Positions 39,654 to 53,379 of a stretch of 64,000 bases of DNA are shown here, piece after piece. A model generated the notes under the pieces. That model searched no databases and was not told the origin of the DNA. It saw only the letters and a program-made list of their open reading frames with translations. This DNA comes from Vespula vulgaris (taxonomy: Eukaryota; Arthropoda; Insecta; Hymenoptera; Vespidae). How positions within the stretch are numbered: the first letter of the stretch is position 1; every line of letters starts with the position of its first letter. Position numbers and translations under genes: made by a program. The DNA lies in the NCBI RefSeq assembly GCF_905475345.1, contig NC_066605.1, forward strand, positions 989,501-1,053,500, given 5' to 3'.

Positions 39654-42611
39654 CAATCGATAGACCATGTCCTATCATGGAAAAAGAATAAAAATAATGA
39701 TCCCCCCCCCCCAAAAAAAGATTCCCCGAGAACTCTGATAAATAAACGAGATCGATAATCGAGCAAAGATATCTACTAACTTTTTTTTTTTATAAAAATT
39801 CCAATCGATGTTTATCGTTAGGATGAAGTTATAAATACAGAAATAAGTATTAAAGAGGATTAACTACGTACGGATACGCACTTTCTCTCGAACTTTCTAC
39901 GCGGGCGGCGGTACGATCAGGGGACCAAGGAGAAGAGGCGTCGCGACGCATCTCGTCTCGGGATATACTCGCACGACATTCTATTTTCTATTCGCATCTA
40001 ATTCCGGCAGGCGAGAGAAGAACGGTGCGTCGCGGCGCGTCGCCGAGTTCGCGGCACTCGGAAGACTCTCGACGACTCGACTTGTCCAGGATCTATAGAT
40101 AGATGTCTTTCTTCGGTCCCTTCTCGCACCCCTCTACCTCCCTCTTCAACCTCCTCCTCATCTCTTTTTTTCATTCTCGATATCTCTCTTTCTCTTTCTC
40201 TCTGTCTCTGTCTCTCTCTTTCTCTTTAACTTTACTATGAATCTATTTATCTATCCACGCTCTCTCTTCGAACCCAGCCTTTCTAATTGCACACGTCTCT
40301 TTACCGAGTTCACTAATGTATCCTTACGAATCATCTCTAAAACTCGTCTATCTTTAATTATTATCTATTCTATTCTACGATGGCCACTTTGATTTAAAGA
40401 TAACGACTAATAATGTCTGTTTTGTCTACGAAAGTATCTAAGTAAGAAACCGATCTATTTATTTTAAATCATCCACGTTGATGGTTCATTCGATAGAGCG
40501 GTGCAGTTTTTATTTAGATAATAATCGGTGATTAGTGGCCGAATTATAATCTTCACGATATTATTTTATTGTAATATCTGTGCATGGATAATACGTAGTG
40601 TCTTAATTAAATCATATTTATTAGAGACGATCAAAGTTTCTAAGATTCAATTTTTCACTTTTCTCGTTAGCAAATATTTATGATAATTCCTTCTTAAGAT
40701 TTTAACCTCCGAGTATGTAATAATTTCTCTCTCTCCTCCTCCTCCTCCCCCTCCTCCTCCTCCTCCTACTCCTACCCCTCCTCCTCCTTTCTCTTTCCGG
40801 TCCTCCTCGGTAGGACTTGGACGTCGGCGAAATGGTTGCTGTCAGCTTTGATCTTCACGCCGTTAAAATACTGTCGCAAGCCTTTATGTGACATTTTCAA
40901 GGATTATATCTTAAGTTGCAGAGTATCCTGAGTGTGTGTACCCACTAGAATTTATTCGCAATATCCATGGTGTACGCCTTACCGTCCTTGCTTTCTCACG
41001 ACTTGCTTTGTTGCTGTCGTTAGCATCTTCGTAATTTTCAATTGCTGCTTGGATTATGTATCCTCAAACCATATTTGATCGTTAAATCTTCGCAATTAAG
41101 TTTCTCCTTATTTAACAAGTCATTTTCTTTATAATTTAATGTATTATACAATTCTTATTGCAAATAATTATATCTTGCATATATCTTGAATATAATTGTA
41201 CTCTTGCATATAACGATAACATAATAACTATATACAATAATAATAATAACAACGACAACAACAACATTAATATTAATGATTAAATTTCCTATTTAAATTT
41301 ATTTATGAAATAATTGATAAATTTTGGAGATGTTTGACGATTAAGAGATCGAACGATTCGGTTAGTTAGATCTGTTTAAGATAGGAAAAGACAGTTGAGA
41401 TCGATAGATGGATAGATCCATCAATCGATCGATCGATCGATCGATCGATCTCGAAATTCGCAAGGACGCGAAGTTCCTTTGAGAGAGTCGACAGCTTCAA
41501 AGGCAAACGTTCTCCTGGTACTCAGTTTAACCTCCACCTTCGAGACATACCGTTAGGTATGCCGCGTTTCGAAATCCTTCTCGATGATCTCGTGGCTATG
41601 TATCGGCACGAGCCACGTTTGCTTCTTCTCCTTCTTCTTCTACTTCTACTTCTACTTCTTCCTTCGTTTCCTGAATTCTTTTCAAGTGTCTTCAAAGGAC
41701 GGAAATCGAACGTGGGAAAGACGAAGATCCTATATTTTTTCTGTTTTTTTTTTTTCGTCCGAATTTTCGTTCTTTTAATCACACCTTTCGTGCGATTCAT
41801 ACATCATTATTTTTGACATTATTATATTACACCAGAAGTCTTCCCATAAAGTTTTTAATCGCGTACGAAACAAAGTTTAAATTAGAAAAATAATTTTCAT
41901 CTAGAGACACCATGAGGTATTCTAAACGAGACAATGATTCGATTACATTTTTGCAATTTAATTTGTAATATGAAACAAATTAGATTTGGAAAGACTTTTA
42001 AATTTCATTCAAACGCTGTGAGATATATTTCGAACGAGGTGAAAAGAAAATTACGAAAATGTTAGATCGTAGAAAATTAAAATCTGATTCGAACGTTCTT
42101 GGATATTCTTAAGGGAATTGAAATAATATTTCGTAATATTTTAATTTCAAAAATCGGAAACGAATTACACGCGAAGAAATTTGTAGATGGTCTTATAAAC
42201 GTTAGTTAGGGAATATAATGAAGTTGACGTTCTTGCGGCTATTACCACTTCCGGTTCACAATACCAGGAAATGCAGAAATCATTTCGAAAGTCTGCATCG
42301 CAAGCTCGTTTAATCGTCGAGGCTTACTTGAAAATGTTCTTTTGCAATAAAATAGGAAAAAAAAAATAAAAAAATAGAGAACAACAATAAAAAGATGAGA
42401 AGATAAAGGGAAAAAAAATAAAACAAAAAAAACAGAACTATCGTCAATCGTGCGAGCGATCTTCGTTCGATTAAGATTACGTAAACCTACCGAGAAAGTC
42501 TCGATCGTAATAGCGAGATTATTATTCTCGCTTCGTTTCAACTTGGATCTCTTTCGTGCACAGCTACGTATACATATATATGTATATATATAAAATATAT
42601 ATACATATATA

Positions 42612-42666
<55 letters not shown>

Positions 42667-45600
42667 TTGTGTGTACCTATGTATGTATGTATGTATGCAG
42701 TTTCGTACTCGTTATTATCGAACCGTCCTACTTTCGCTGTTTCTACTCGAAAACTAAAACAGTCGTTCTGAAAAATTTATCCTCGAATATAATACATTGA
42801 AATCGCCATGGGATATATCGAAACGGAAGATATTACAATTTTTCGAGAGATTTGCAACGAGTACAATTTTCAAATTCTTCAGTGCAGCATTCTCCTTTCA
42901 TTATTTTTTAAGGTCACAACATTTCGACCTATCCAAGCATAATCTTTTGTCGTAAAGCGTCGTTGTTTACACCATGTAAGGTACACATACATACGTGCAT
43001 ACACACATACGTACGTCCAAGGCATGACTAACACTGCAGAGAGAGAGAAAGAGAGAGAAATGAGTCACCTTGCTCAGTCTCTTCATGAATGGACTTATAA
43101 AGACACGGAATGATTTCGTGAGGATACGAAAGAAACGTTCATGGTTCTGAAGAAGATTATTATCGGATTAATTGCGTTCATAAAGCTTGCTGTCTTTTTA
43201 GGAACTACGATGATGATGACGTTTAATGAATTGAATCAGCTGATACATTTTTCTAAGAACGGGTTAGACGATTGCTAGATATAGTCCGTTTTCTTATTCT
43301 TTCTTTTTTTGTAAATTTATTGGTTCCATCAGCTGATCTTTTTCTCGTCAACGAACAATTGGATAATTATTAAATATAATTTATTATTAATTGAGCGATA
43401 TCGAATCAGCTGATTTATTCTACAATATATCAACGGACGGGTTGGATAATTTATAGATATAATTTTTGTTAATCGAAAATAATATATCGATCGTTATTAT
43501 AATTTATGTTATCGATTATTTAGTACGTATTATCGTTTTGTCAAATATTTCCTCTTGACTTAATACGTAAAGAGACAGAAACACAGAGAGAGTGAGAGAT
43601 AAAAACTATCAATCATTGAATAATAGCGAACACCTTGCAAATTCTCTATAAATAAAATCCGTTCATGATCGTGGAACGCGTTCTGCACTGGTAAATCGAT
43701 CTTAAAAAGCAAGGTATCTCTTTGCAACTAGCTACGTAGGAAGTTAGCAGGTGCTGAATCGATCTCTGTACCTTCGCGTCCTGTAGTCTTCGGTCCGGAA
43801 CCAAACGTGACGTAATGCAGACTCGATAATCGCGCCCACAAACTCGACGAGCGTAGTCGTTTCTCGATCGACGACAGGTCGCCTCAAGTTTTGCACCGGT
43901 TTTGGTCCCGTCTATATAATAATAACTTATAAAATCAGTTGGTATATGTAATTTCAGTTAGGTTTGAGTCTCATGTATATTCAACGATGAATATCATTTA
44001 TTTTAGAACGTGCTGATAAGAAATTTTAATCGATCGAGCGAGTCATAATATTTTTTTACTCTTTCTTTTTTTGTCTCCTCTTTCCATGACATTTATTCAG
44101 CGGGTACAACGGGACGAATTTTATTTATTTTTCAAATACGCTGATAGATACAATTTTTGATATTGCTTTTAAGCTCGTCACACGTAGCCTCCACTTTAAC
44201 ATAAAAATTATTTATATACGCTTATTCTTAGGACTTTATGTAATGACTCGTTGGGACATTTCAATCCAACTCATCGCTGACGTATATTTATTTGTTAATA
44301 ATTTAAAGGAAAAAAAAAAAAACACTCGATCGAGAAACCCATTTTTGTCTACTAATCGTCGTAGTAATTCTTATGGCTAAAGGAAAAGGTGAAAGAAATG
44401 ATTTTTTTCATACCAATCGATTTTGTAAAGCTTGGAATCGATTCCGTGGGTCGTTTTCAGAGGACACGACACCCACGCTATAGTTACCAGTGCCGATTCA
44501 CGATTACCATATGCGGGGATACCATATGCGCGGATAACGCGAACGTGAGTGCGCGCGTTCACTCGGGTACCGATCCTCGATCGTCGAGACTTCCTTCACA
44601 GTCTCGTGTCCACGCGTCTCACGAACGGTCGTTTGCTAGCAGCTTTGCTTCGAATTGTCTCAACGTTTTCGAGATTTCCATTTGATCGATCGATCCATCG
44701 ATCGATCGATCCACGATCGGTACGATTTTATTCTTCAATTTCTATTTTCTATTTGTCTCTTTCTTCTTCGTTTTCTTTTTCATCTCTTTCTCAAAAGTGA
44801 TTGAAATCGTTATTAATTTTTCAATCGATTATTAAATAAATGTTTCGGTCAGTCCTCGATCGTCTTCGTTGCTATTCGTTGTATTTTCATTTTTTCGTGC
44901 TGTTCTTTTTTTCTATTTTCCATTCCCTCCGTTTTCTAATATTCTAAGCTTTTTTCCTTTCGTCGGATGGGGAATTATCGATCGCCCGTAGAAACTAGGG
45001 TGAGGTTCTTCGCCCTTCGTTCTTTCCTCCATCGCTCTTGCAGTTGACCTCGTTTTTTAAACCAATTTTACATATCACAAAACTTTAGGATCTTCGCTTG
45101 ATATCATTCGACCTCGATCGATCTCTCCGATGCGATTTCGTTAAAGAGAGAACGGACGATTCGTATAAAAATTTAAATGATATTGAAATTTATTAATAAA
45201 ATAAAACGATATTGTAGACGGTGTCCTTCGATCGAACGAACGAACATAATCGAACGAGAAAGAAAAAAAGAGAAAGAGAGAGAGAAAAAACGGAAGAATA
45301 AAAATCAAGATTGAACGAGATCGTCAAAATCGAACAATCTTCGAATAAAATCATCGATGTGTGGTGTTCGGACAAAGAAAAGATTCAGTGTATTAGAAAC
45401 GAATATGCAAGTGTGTGAAGTGTGACAAAAGAAAATAAAAAAAAAAAACGAAAAGAAAAGGAAAGGAAAGGAAAGAAAAACAAAACTGATTAGTGGTGAA
45501 CTAGAACGTGTTAAAGATGCGCACTTAACGGCGTGTCGAAGGGACAGTTTGAGAAATCTCCTAGCAAATAAAGAAGAAAAAAGAGAAGAAGAAGAAGAAG

Positions 45601-48600
45601 AAGAAAAAGAAACAAACAAACAAACGAACGAACGAACAAACAAACAATCGAACAAAAATAGGAGATAATAAAAGTCGGTGAAAGATCAAAGGAAGTCAAA
45701 AGATGTCGACTCAAGCTTACTACAAGGAGAGGTTGGGCTTCGACCCGGCTGACACCGTCGCCGAGCATCACCGTGAGCAGAGGTCACAGCATGGCTACGA
45801 GGAGAGTCTCTCCAAGTTCAAAGGTCAGAACGGAAACGGATACCCGACGTCGTTGTATACGGTTTGCGGGAAGAAACGTGCTGGAGAAGAGATAGAAATG
45901 ATGGGGGATGAGCAAGAGGAGGATCAAGATGAGGAGGAGGAGGAGGAGGAGGAGAAAGAGAATGGGGTGGTAGAGGTGGAGGATGACGACGACGACGATG
46001 ATGATAATGATGATAATGATGACGAGGAGGAGGAGGAGGAGGAAGAAGTGGTGGTGGACGTTCTCGAGGAACAACGATCCAGCAGCACCCAAGCTGCATT
46101 CTGGGGCTGCTGGGCGATGTTCATCGAGGCGCATGGTAGGTGGCCGAGATTCTTGAGCATGTGATGCTGGACATTTTCGATGAAAGCTCGTAACTCTTCA
46201 TACCCTTTCCTCTCACGCCACAATACTTTTTAATTTGTTTTATTTTTTGTATTTGTTTACACAATCTTATCTTGTTTCTTGTCTCTTCACATTCTTAACA
46301 TTAACCTCCTGCTCCTATCCCTTCCCTATTCCTGCTGTATCATTTTATTTCTTTCATTCAGATCCATACGTACATCCAACTCGCTGATAATTAATATCAT
46401 GTTTCGTCTCGTTTCATTTAATTTGTGTAACGGATCAGTTTTGATTTCGCTTTATTAATTTTATAGATATTATTCTTGGCTTTCATTTGTTGAGTTTCGA
46501 TTATATGCGTGCGTGTGGAGTTTTTAATTTTAATTAACGATTAACTCTATTTTCGTCTAACGTAAGAAACTCTCGCGGTCATTAATCCTCGTATATATGT
46601 AATTTTAACTTTGAAGCACGCGCGCACACACACACATTTGTGTTTTTTGTGATAATATCGTGTGACGTTTTTTACACGTACCTCCCGTCCGACTAATCGT
46701 AACTTTTGCACGAGATTTTTTTTCTTTCTCTTTTTTTTTCTTCTACAAATAACTCAAATACTTTTCTCTACGTATCCCTACGACGTAATAATCAAATGGA
46801 GAAAAATTCTTTAACGTACACGTAATCATGCGATTTGAATGAGTATCCGTCAGAGAAATTCCGTATATGTACATCCTTACACGGTCATTATCATTTACTA
46901 GAAATGATTGTAAATCTATAAATAGTATCATTTAGGTAGCATCATTTTTCTAGAAACTTTTTTTCTCTTCCTTTTTATTCATTATCATACTGTTACTTGG
47001 ATGCGAGCTTCCACGAAGATTTATCCAGCATTTATCACGATTCTCGAACGATAGCTTGACCAGAGATCGAACGATCGATCGATCACCCACGCGAGTATTT
47101 CCTCCTACCCCTCCTTTCCCTCTTCGATCCTCAAACCTCATCATCCTCTTTTCCTTTCCCTCTCATTACCACTGGAACGCAGATACGTAACGTGAGATAC
47201 TTAGATGTATGAGCTTCTTACAAAGTAGCTTATATAATTGCGATTGTGATCGTTTTCATTGAGAGATATATTATTTTAATGAATTTACATAATTAATTAA
47301 TTAATTAATTAATTAATTAATTAATTAGTTTTCTTTTCCTTTGCGGGGGTGGGAGTTTATTATTGTTATTAGTACTGTTATTATTAATTTTATTTTCCTT
47401 TTCTCAATGTGATTCTAGCAATTGCAAATTTTTTTTTTCTGGTCAAGCTATCGATTGCTCAAGCTCGTCCTCCGTCCTCCTCTATACTCTCGATACTTTC
47501 CACTAGATAATATCAAGCAGATGATATATCTATATATAGTAGTTAGACTTGTAGATTTATTGGAAAAAAGAAATTTAGCATTGTTTTCTCTCGCATCTTT
47601 TGATCGAAATTATCTGCCGTTTCTGGAAAGTATCGAGATATTTAAATTTAAGAATCTCCTCATCTTGAAAATCTGTCTTGTTCTCTCTCTTTTTTTATTT
47701 TTATTTTTAATGAATTATACGATTTATTGACAATTTTGCAGCTTTAAGAAAGACAACAAAAAATGTTTGATCGAACACGTTTGATGCCTTCGAATCGATA
47801 GATCGTGCCTTGACCCTAAGTTGAAAGTCAGCGGAGTAAATCGGTTCGTTTAATTTCAAGGAGAGAGAAAGAGAGAGCAAAAAAAGGGTGAAAGAGAGAG
47901 AGAAAGGGAGAGAGCACTAGTATGGTAGGGAGAGAAGGGTTGATCAAAAGTATTCGAGATAGGATGCCGCAGTGCGATAAATCGAAAGGCCAAAGTCAGA
48001 ATGCAATACTTTCGATCTTGATTGGGATCGAAGCCAACATTCCTCGTTTGCTAGACTACTTGACGTATCTCGACGATGTGATAATAATAAATAGACGGTT
48101 AATTACGTGTATCGAGGATAGAGAGAAAGAGAAAGATAGAATCTTTGATTTGTTCATTAACAATTTGCATGGAGGAACGAAGAAGCGAATAAATTATCAA
48201 TTTCAGTTTGGTAGATAGATGGATAGATAGAAATGTTCATGACAAGATAGATAGGTAAATAGATAGATAAATAAAAGTAAGTTAGCAATTGAAAACTATT
48301 AGTGGCTTCGAAGAATCGAAGGACTCGTTGCGAAAGAGCAAAGTGGAATAAACCGTAATTTTATTATCGTACTGTTAACGATCATCAAAGCACAATATTT
48401 CGTACGATGATTCTTACTACTTGACATTGTTAGTGATAAGTCGTGGTGTTTAGAACGAGACAAGAATAGATGATAGCAATGTTCTTGATGAATGAAGTTC
48501 ATGGGTCGTCGAGTAAAATGAGTTAGCCTCGGTTAAAGACTATTTCTGTTTGTTTGTAATTCTCTTCTCTTTTTAAACAATTAATCTGCAAAAATTCTAT

Positions 48601-51600
48601 TAGCATTAACATTCCTTCTTTACCAATTAATATCTAGTATGTTAAATTTTAAAGATCGCGAGTGATGCTTTTTTTAGAACGATTAAAACAATAAGAAAAA
48701 ACTTTAATGGATAATTTTATTCGCTGGATTAAGTCTTGGTAGTTTATTGACATTGAATCGATTAAAACACGAAAGAAAATTTTAATAATGCGTTCGATAA
48801 AGATCATCAACTTTATCAACATTGTTTTTTTTACCAATTAGATTCTTACATAGATATACATATATACGTATTATATTTTAAAGTAGATGACAACATTCTT
48901 CTTGGAACGATTGGAATGTATAGAAAATATTTTTTTGAATAGTATCCTATGCGTTCGATTAGATTCCAAATAAATCTAAATAAAAAGTAGAGTGTCAGTG
49001 AACGCTAAAACGTCATCGAGTCGGTCAATCGAGATAAAACGTACAGCCTGCGAAGTATAATAAGAGAGGCGAGAAGGAAACATGCCAATTAAGAAGAAAC
49101 CATCGGTAAAGTCATTGACATAGCATAGCAGTCGAGATATATCGCCAAGAGCGATGGCCACTTGAAATATTTCCAAGCGTCTCGTGGGTGAAGCGCTTTT
49201 AAATTTGAAAGTACCGCTATCTGTGCTCTCGCTTTCTCTCTTTCTCTCTTCGAGCTTGAATATATTCGTAGTGTATTAGATAAAGAGAGTGAGAAAGAGA
49301 AAAAGAGAGAAACTCGCGAAGTATGTTTGAGGACGGCACTCAAGATGGTTTAATTTTATGACTGACGATAATGTACTTCGAAGTGCATTTTATGTTGCAC
49401 GTACATATATGTGCATCGACCTAATATGGTCATAGTTTCCTTTTTTCTTTTCTTCTTTTTCTTTTCGAATTAGAAATTAGAAACAGTTTAGATATATAGA
49501 ATATGATATATATATTTTTTCAAAAAATATTAGTTGTTTAACTATTAGATCGTTTTTGAAGAATACATACACAGAATGATAAAGAATAGCGATAAGCTTG
49601 AGTTAATTGAACGGCGATTATTTGCTCAGCTGATCGATTATATGTATACGTATATATGCGTGCATACATATATGGCACACCCAGTAATCAAGGAAATATC
49701 TATGTAAGAGCAGTAAATTTGACCGTTTGACTTTCGTAATGATACGTTCTTCGTTTTCTTTGCTATCCTTTGTCGTAATACCAACCATATTAGGATACTT
49801 CGTCGGTGTCTTTAAACGTTTACTCGCATCACGACCTCGATCATTTCTTAACTCTTGATCTCGATCTTTTAGTACTTAATATATATAAGTACTATCAATT
49901 ACAAACGCCTAATAATTTAAAAGTTAAAAGATAAAAATCTTCATCCTCTTTTATTACAAAGTAAAATTAATATTTATTAAGTATAAGTTTCACTTTATAT
50001 ATATATATTTTTTTTGCATAAAAAATACATTGATTTATATAGGATTAAAACATGCATTCTCTTTGAAACTAAATTTAGACTAAAAATTTCAGCTGCATAG
50101 TCATTCCTACATAAAGAAAAATACGAGCGACGAATGACGAATCGTTGAAATTAACAAAGGAAGAAGGAATACTTCGTGGCAAAATGTTTAAGCGTCTAAC
50201 GAATACCTAAGAAAGTTGTTCACTTAATGGCTAATGACAAAAGTACTCAACTAACGTTTCTATCTGTCTCTCTCTCTCTCTTTCTCTCTGAGAAGAAAAA
50301 TGTTTTCGAAAGAGTTAAAATCACATAAGATGTCAAACGTTTTCTTTATCCGTACAATCGTAGTTTGTTTAGCCATTTTAATATTCAATACCATTCATCG
50401 TCTCTCAATGTATTTTTCTGCCCACACATTCATACATACAATAAATATTAATTTTCGAAAGAAGAAAAAAATACATATGGAGTACTGTTCAACGGGAACA
50501 AATATTCATATATTTTTTATTCGAAAAGTACATTAACGAATTAATTATCGAGTTCGATAGATTCGTGAAAGATTGTAAATCTTAATTTTAACGATATACA
50601 TATACATATATATTTCTTCCTTTTTTTTTTACTACAGATTCATTCTAAGATACATTAGACATAGTTTATTTATCGAGAAAACAGATTTGGGACATTGAGA
50701 AGATTCTTTATTTACTTTACTGTGTTAAAAAAAAACACGCATGTTTTCTTAATGGTAAAGTTTAAATGGAAATTTGGTATATCCGGTCGAATGTTGTTGT
50801 TATTTTTTTTTTGTTGTTGATTCGATTAAACCTTGTAATTTATGAGTCAGACATTCGATGTGCGTTGTACGTACGTTTGTGTTTATAAACATTGGTAGAT
50901 CTCCGTGGTACCTCCCACCGAGGAGCTCACCTTCTTACATTTAGTTCCTTTGTAGACTTCAAGGCTTTCAGACGTTTCCCATATATTTCCCAAGGCATTT
51001 GAAAATTGTTATATATAATCGCATAAAGGTATAAAAGCATTTATATAATAGAAATATATATCTTTTCTCTATCTAAAATATTATTTATTCGTCCGAGATT
51101 ATAATAGGATACACGTTTTAATATGAATTCCGTTCTTCTTTATTTGTGGGCTATTAGATAAATCTCAAAATGGATCAAATGATCTATAATAGCCTAATAG
51201 CTCTTTGTCGGGTCATTCTGTCCGTGTCGTTATGCGAAATGAAATTTATCCTTGAGACGCTATCTTTTTTTCCCTCGTGGGTCTGTTAATAGAAATAAAT
51301 TTCTATGGTCAATTGTTAAATAAAATTGTCATTAAGAATAGAAGATGTCAATAATGTAATAAACTATCGTAATAACAGAGCTTCTTTGTTTCACGAACGA
51401 TCGTTCTTAAGAAGAAATTTCAGAGTTAAAGGGCATACTTATCGATAATTGTACTTTAAGTACTGAAGGAAGTAACTGACCCGAGATGGAAATATTTCTT
51501 CAAAAGAATTTGATAAGAGAATGAGAAAATATGTAACGTGTATTCTTCGTAGTTTCGCGTTTCTTTCTTTTTTATTTAATTTTTCTTTATTCCTGCCTTT

Positions 51601-53312
51601 TTTTTCGTTAGTACTCTTTAGAAAAGGAGAACACAGAATTCTTCGAATAAATATTAACGATAGAGATAAGATAATAGCCAGTGCGTTGTTTCTCTTTGAC
51701 GTAATAATATCCTCTAACGATGAGTCATACTTTGAGCTTGAACAGAGTAATGACAACAAAAGATTAAAAAGTTGTCGACTCGAAGGATGACCTCGAAAAT
51801 GTTAACGAATGATATATGTATTTTCTTTTATATAACATATTTTGTTTATATGTGTATATATATATATATACATATGTATGCATATATAATTTTTCTTTTA
51901 TTAACACACGTATATCCTCCCTTTCTCTTCTTATTTACAGACGAACGAGACGCCATACAAAAGAAGACCTTTACGAAATGGGTGAACAAACATTTGAAAA
52001 AGGTAATATCTAAAGTTCATAAATTTGTTGAAAATTTTCTATCGACGAATCTCGACGTGTTTTTTATTAAGAAGAATTATATAAGAATGTAATAATCGAT
52101 TATAGTCATTGTCGAACTGTCGAACCTTTCAAAATCATTTCGACAAGTTATTATAGAACTTTCAATGCGATGACTCGACGAAATACTTACAGTTTTAGAA
52201 CTACGTCATCGTGATATTGTACGTACATCGCGATATTGAAGTATATCGTTAAGATGACAGCATATTTTTTCTTTTCTTTTCTTTTTTTTTATCTTTTTAT
52301 AACAAGATACTTGGCAATTAAATGATACAACGTTTTATCTGAAAGTTGACATTGCTTTATTTTTGATAACGTACGATTATCACTAATATTCCGTTAGTCC
52401 AACACGACATATAAATCAGTTACTCTTTGATTTCGAATCGTACTTCAGTCGATACTTTATAAAAAAAAATAATATTCTTCGTTCCGCTAACGTCATTTTA
52501 TTGTTATATGTAGATAACGAGGAACGTGCGTGGATAACGTTTATCGATCGATTCTATACTTTCATTTATTGAAGTGATTCGATCTTCGTCTTTACATTTC
52601 TGGTTTGATAAGTCGAATCGTTATGGATCTAGAAAATATTAAGATCTAAACAATATAGCAATTAGATTCGGACTGCATTAAATTTTCAATATTTATTTTA
52701 TACTTTTATTTTAATACTTATAGATTAATATTAATCTTTTTTAATTTCTTCACTCGTATTTTATTTATATCATTTGTATATACATATGTATGTAAATTTA
52801 AAGTTATACGTCAAACGAATCGGATAACATATTATATGTAACAACGATGACATCATTAACAATAATTACAAAGAGACAGAGAGACAAAGAGAGTTGATCT
52901 CGAAAGCGACAATGGTATTATATGTCCACTTGTGTTATATATATTTTTAACACGAGCCATTAAATTTCATGGAACGTTGACTGACTTGCTGGTATATACA
53001 TATACTTTTCGTGCGTGAAAAGGGACTAATTGATTTTTGCATCTCCCTTTGGTAGAATTTAAATGGGCAGAAATTTAAAGAGAATTTATAGCTGTAATAT
53101 TTAGGCGGCATCTTTGTTTAAATGATGACCTTCTGACGTCATTCTATTTCTTGCGGTAACAGAGAGGAAGAAAATCAAGAAGCGACACGCTATCCGATTG
53201 CGAACAATACTAAGAGACTCGATACTTATTATTTCGTCTTTCTTTTCGTTTCGCTCTTCTTTCCTTACGTACTTACGCGCAACACTATTTTTCTCGTCTG
53301 TGACGTTGTATA

Positions 53313-53379
<67 letters not shown>

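Larger units (their letters stand above)
21589..45702 (+). other. Large spectraplakin intron with repeats, GC islands and candidate internal promoters
   Basis: About 24 kb with no secure coding exon. It contains local tandem duplications (22203-22321, 23230-23465, 27040-27245, 43232-43465), a long list of microsatellites, a candidate leader exon at about 29875-30588, a TATA-type promoter motif at 32475, a GC-rich island at 39890-40100 and the leader of the proximal isoform from about 44844. The open frames present are mostly simple-repeat translations. Confidence 0.6.
46136..51940 (+). other. Spectraplakin intron
   Basis: AT-rich and without a secure exon. It contains an (AATT)n array at 47290-47328, GATA-like repeats around 48215-48280, and a diffuse duplication at 48630-48965. 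A 98-codon open frame at 47922-48215 begins MVGREGLIKSIRDRMPQ and has ordinary rather than repetitive composition, but shows no splice context or family match. Confidence 0.55.

Noticed and set aside
42242..42664. 140-codon minus-strand frame beginning with Tyr-Ile repeats
   Set aside because: The start is an (AT)n microsatellite and the remainder is Phe/Leu-rich low-complexity sequence.
45784..46223. Minus-strand open frames (Leu/Ile/Val-, Pro- and Ser-rich) opposite the acidic spectraplakin extension
   Set aside because: They mirror the GAG/GAC triplet repeats on the opposite strand and lack any start context or domain.
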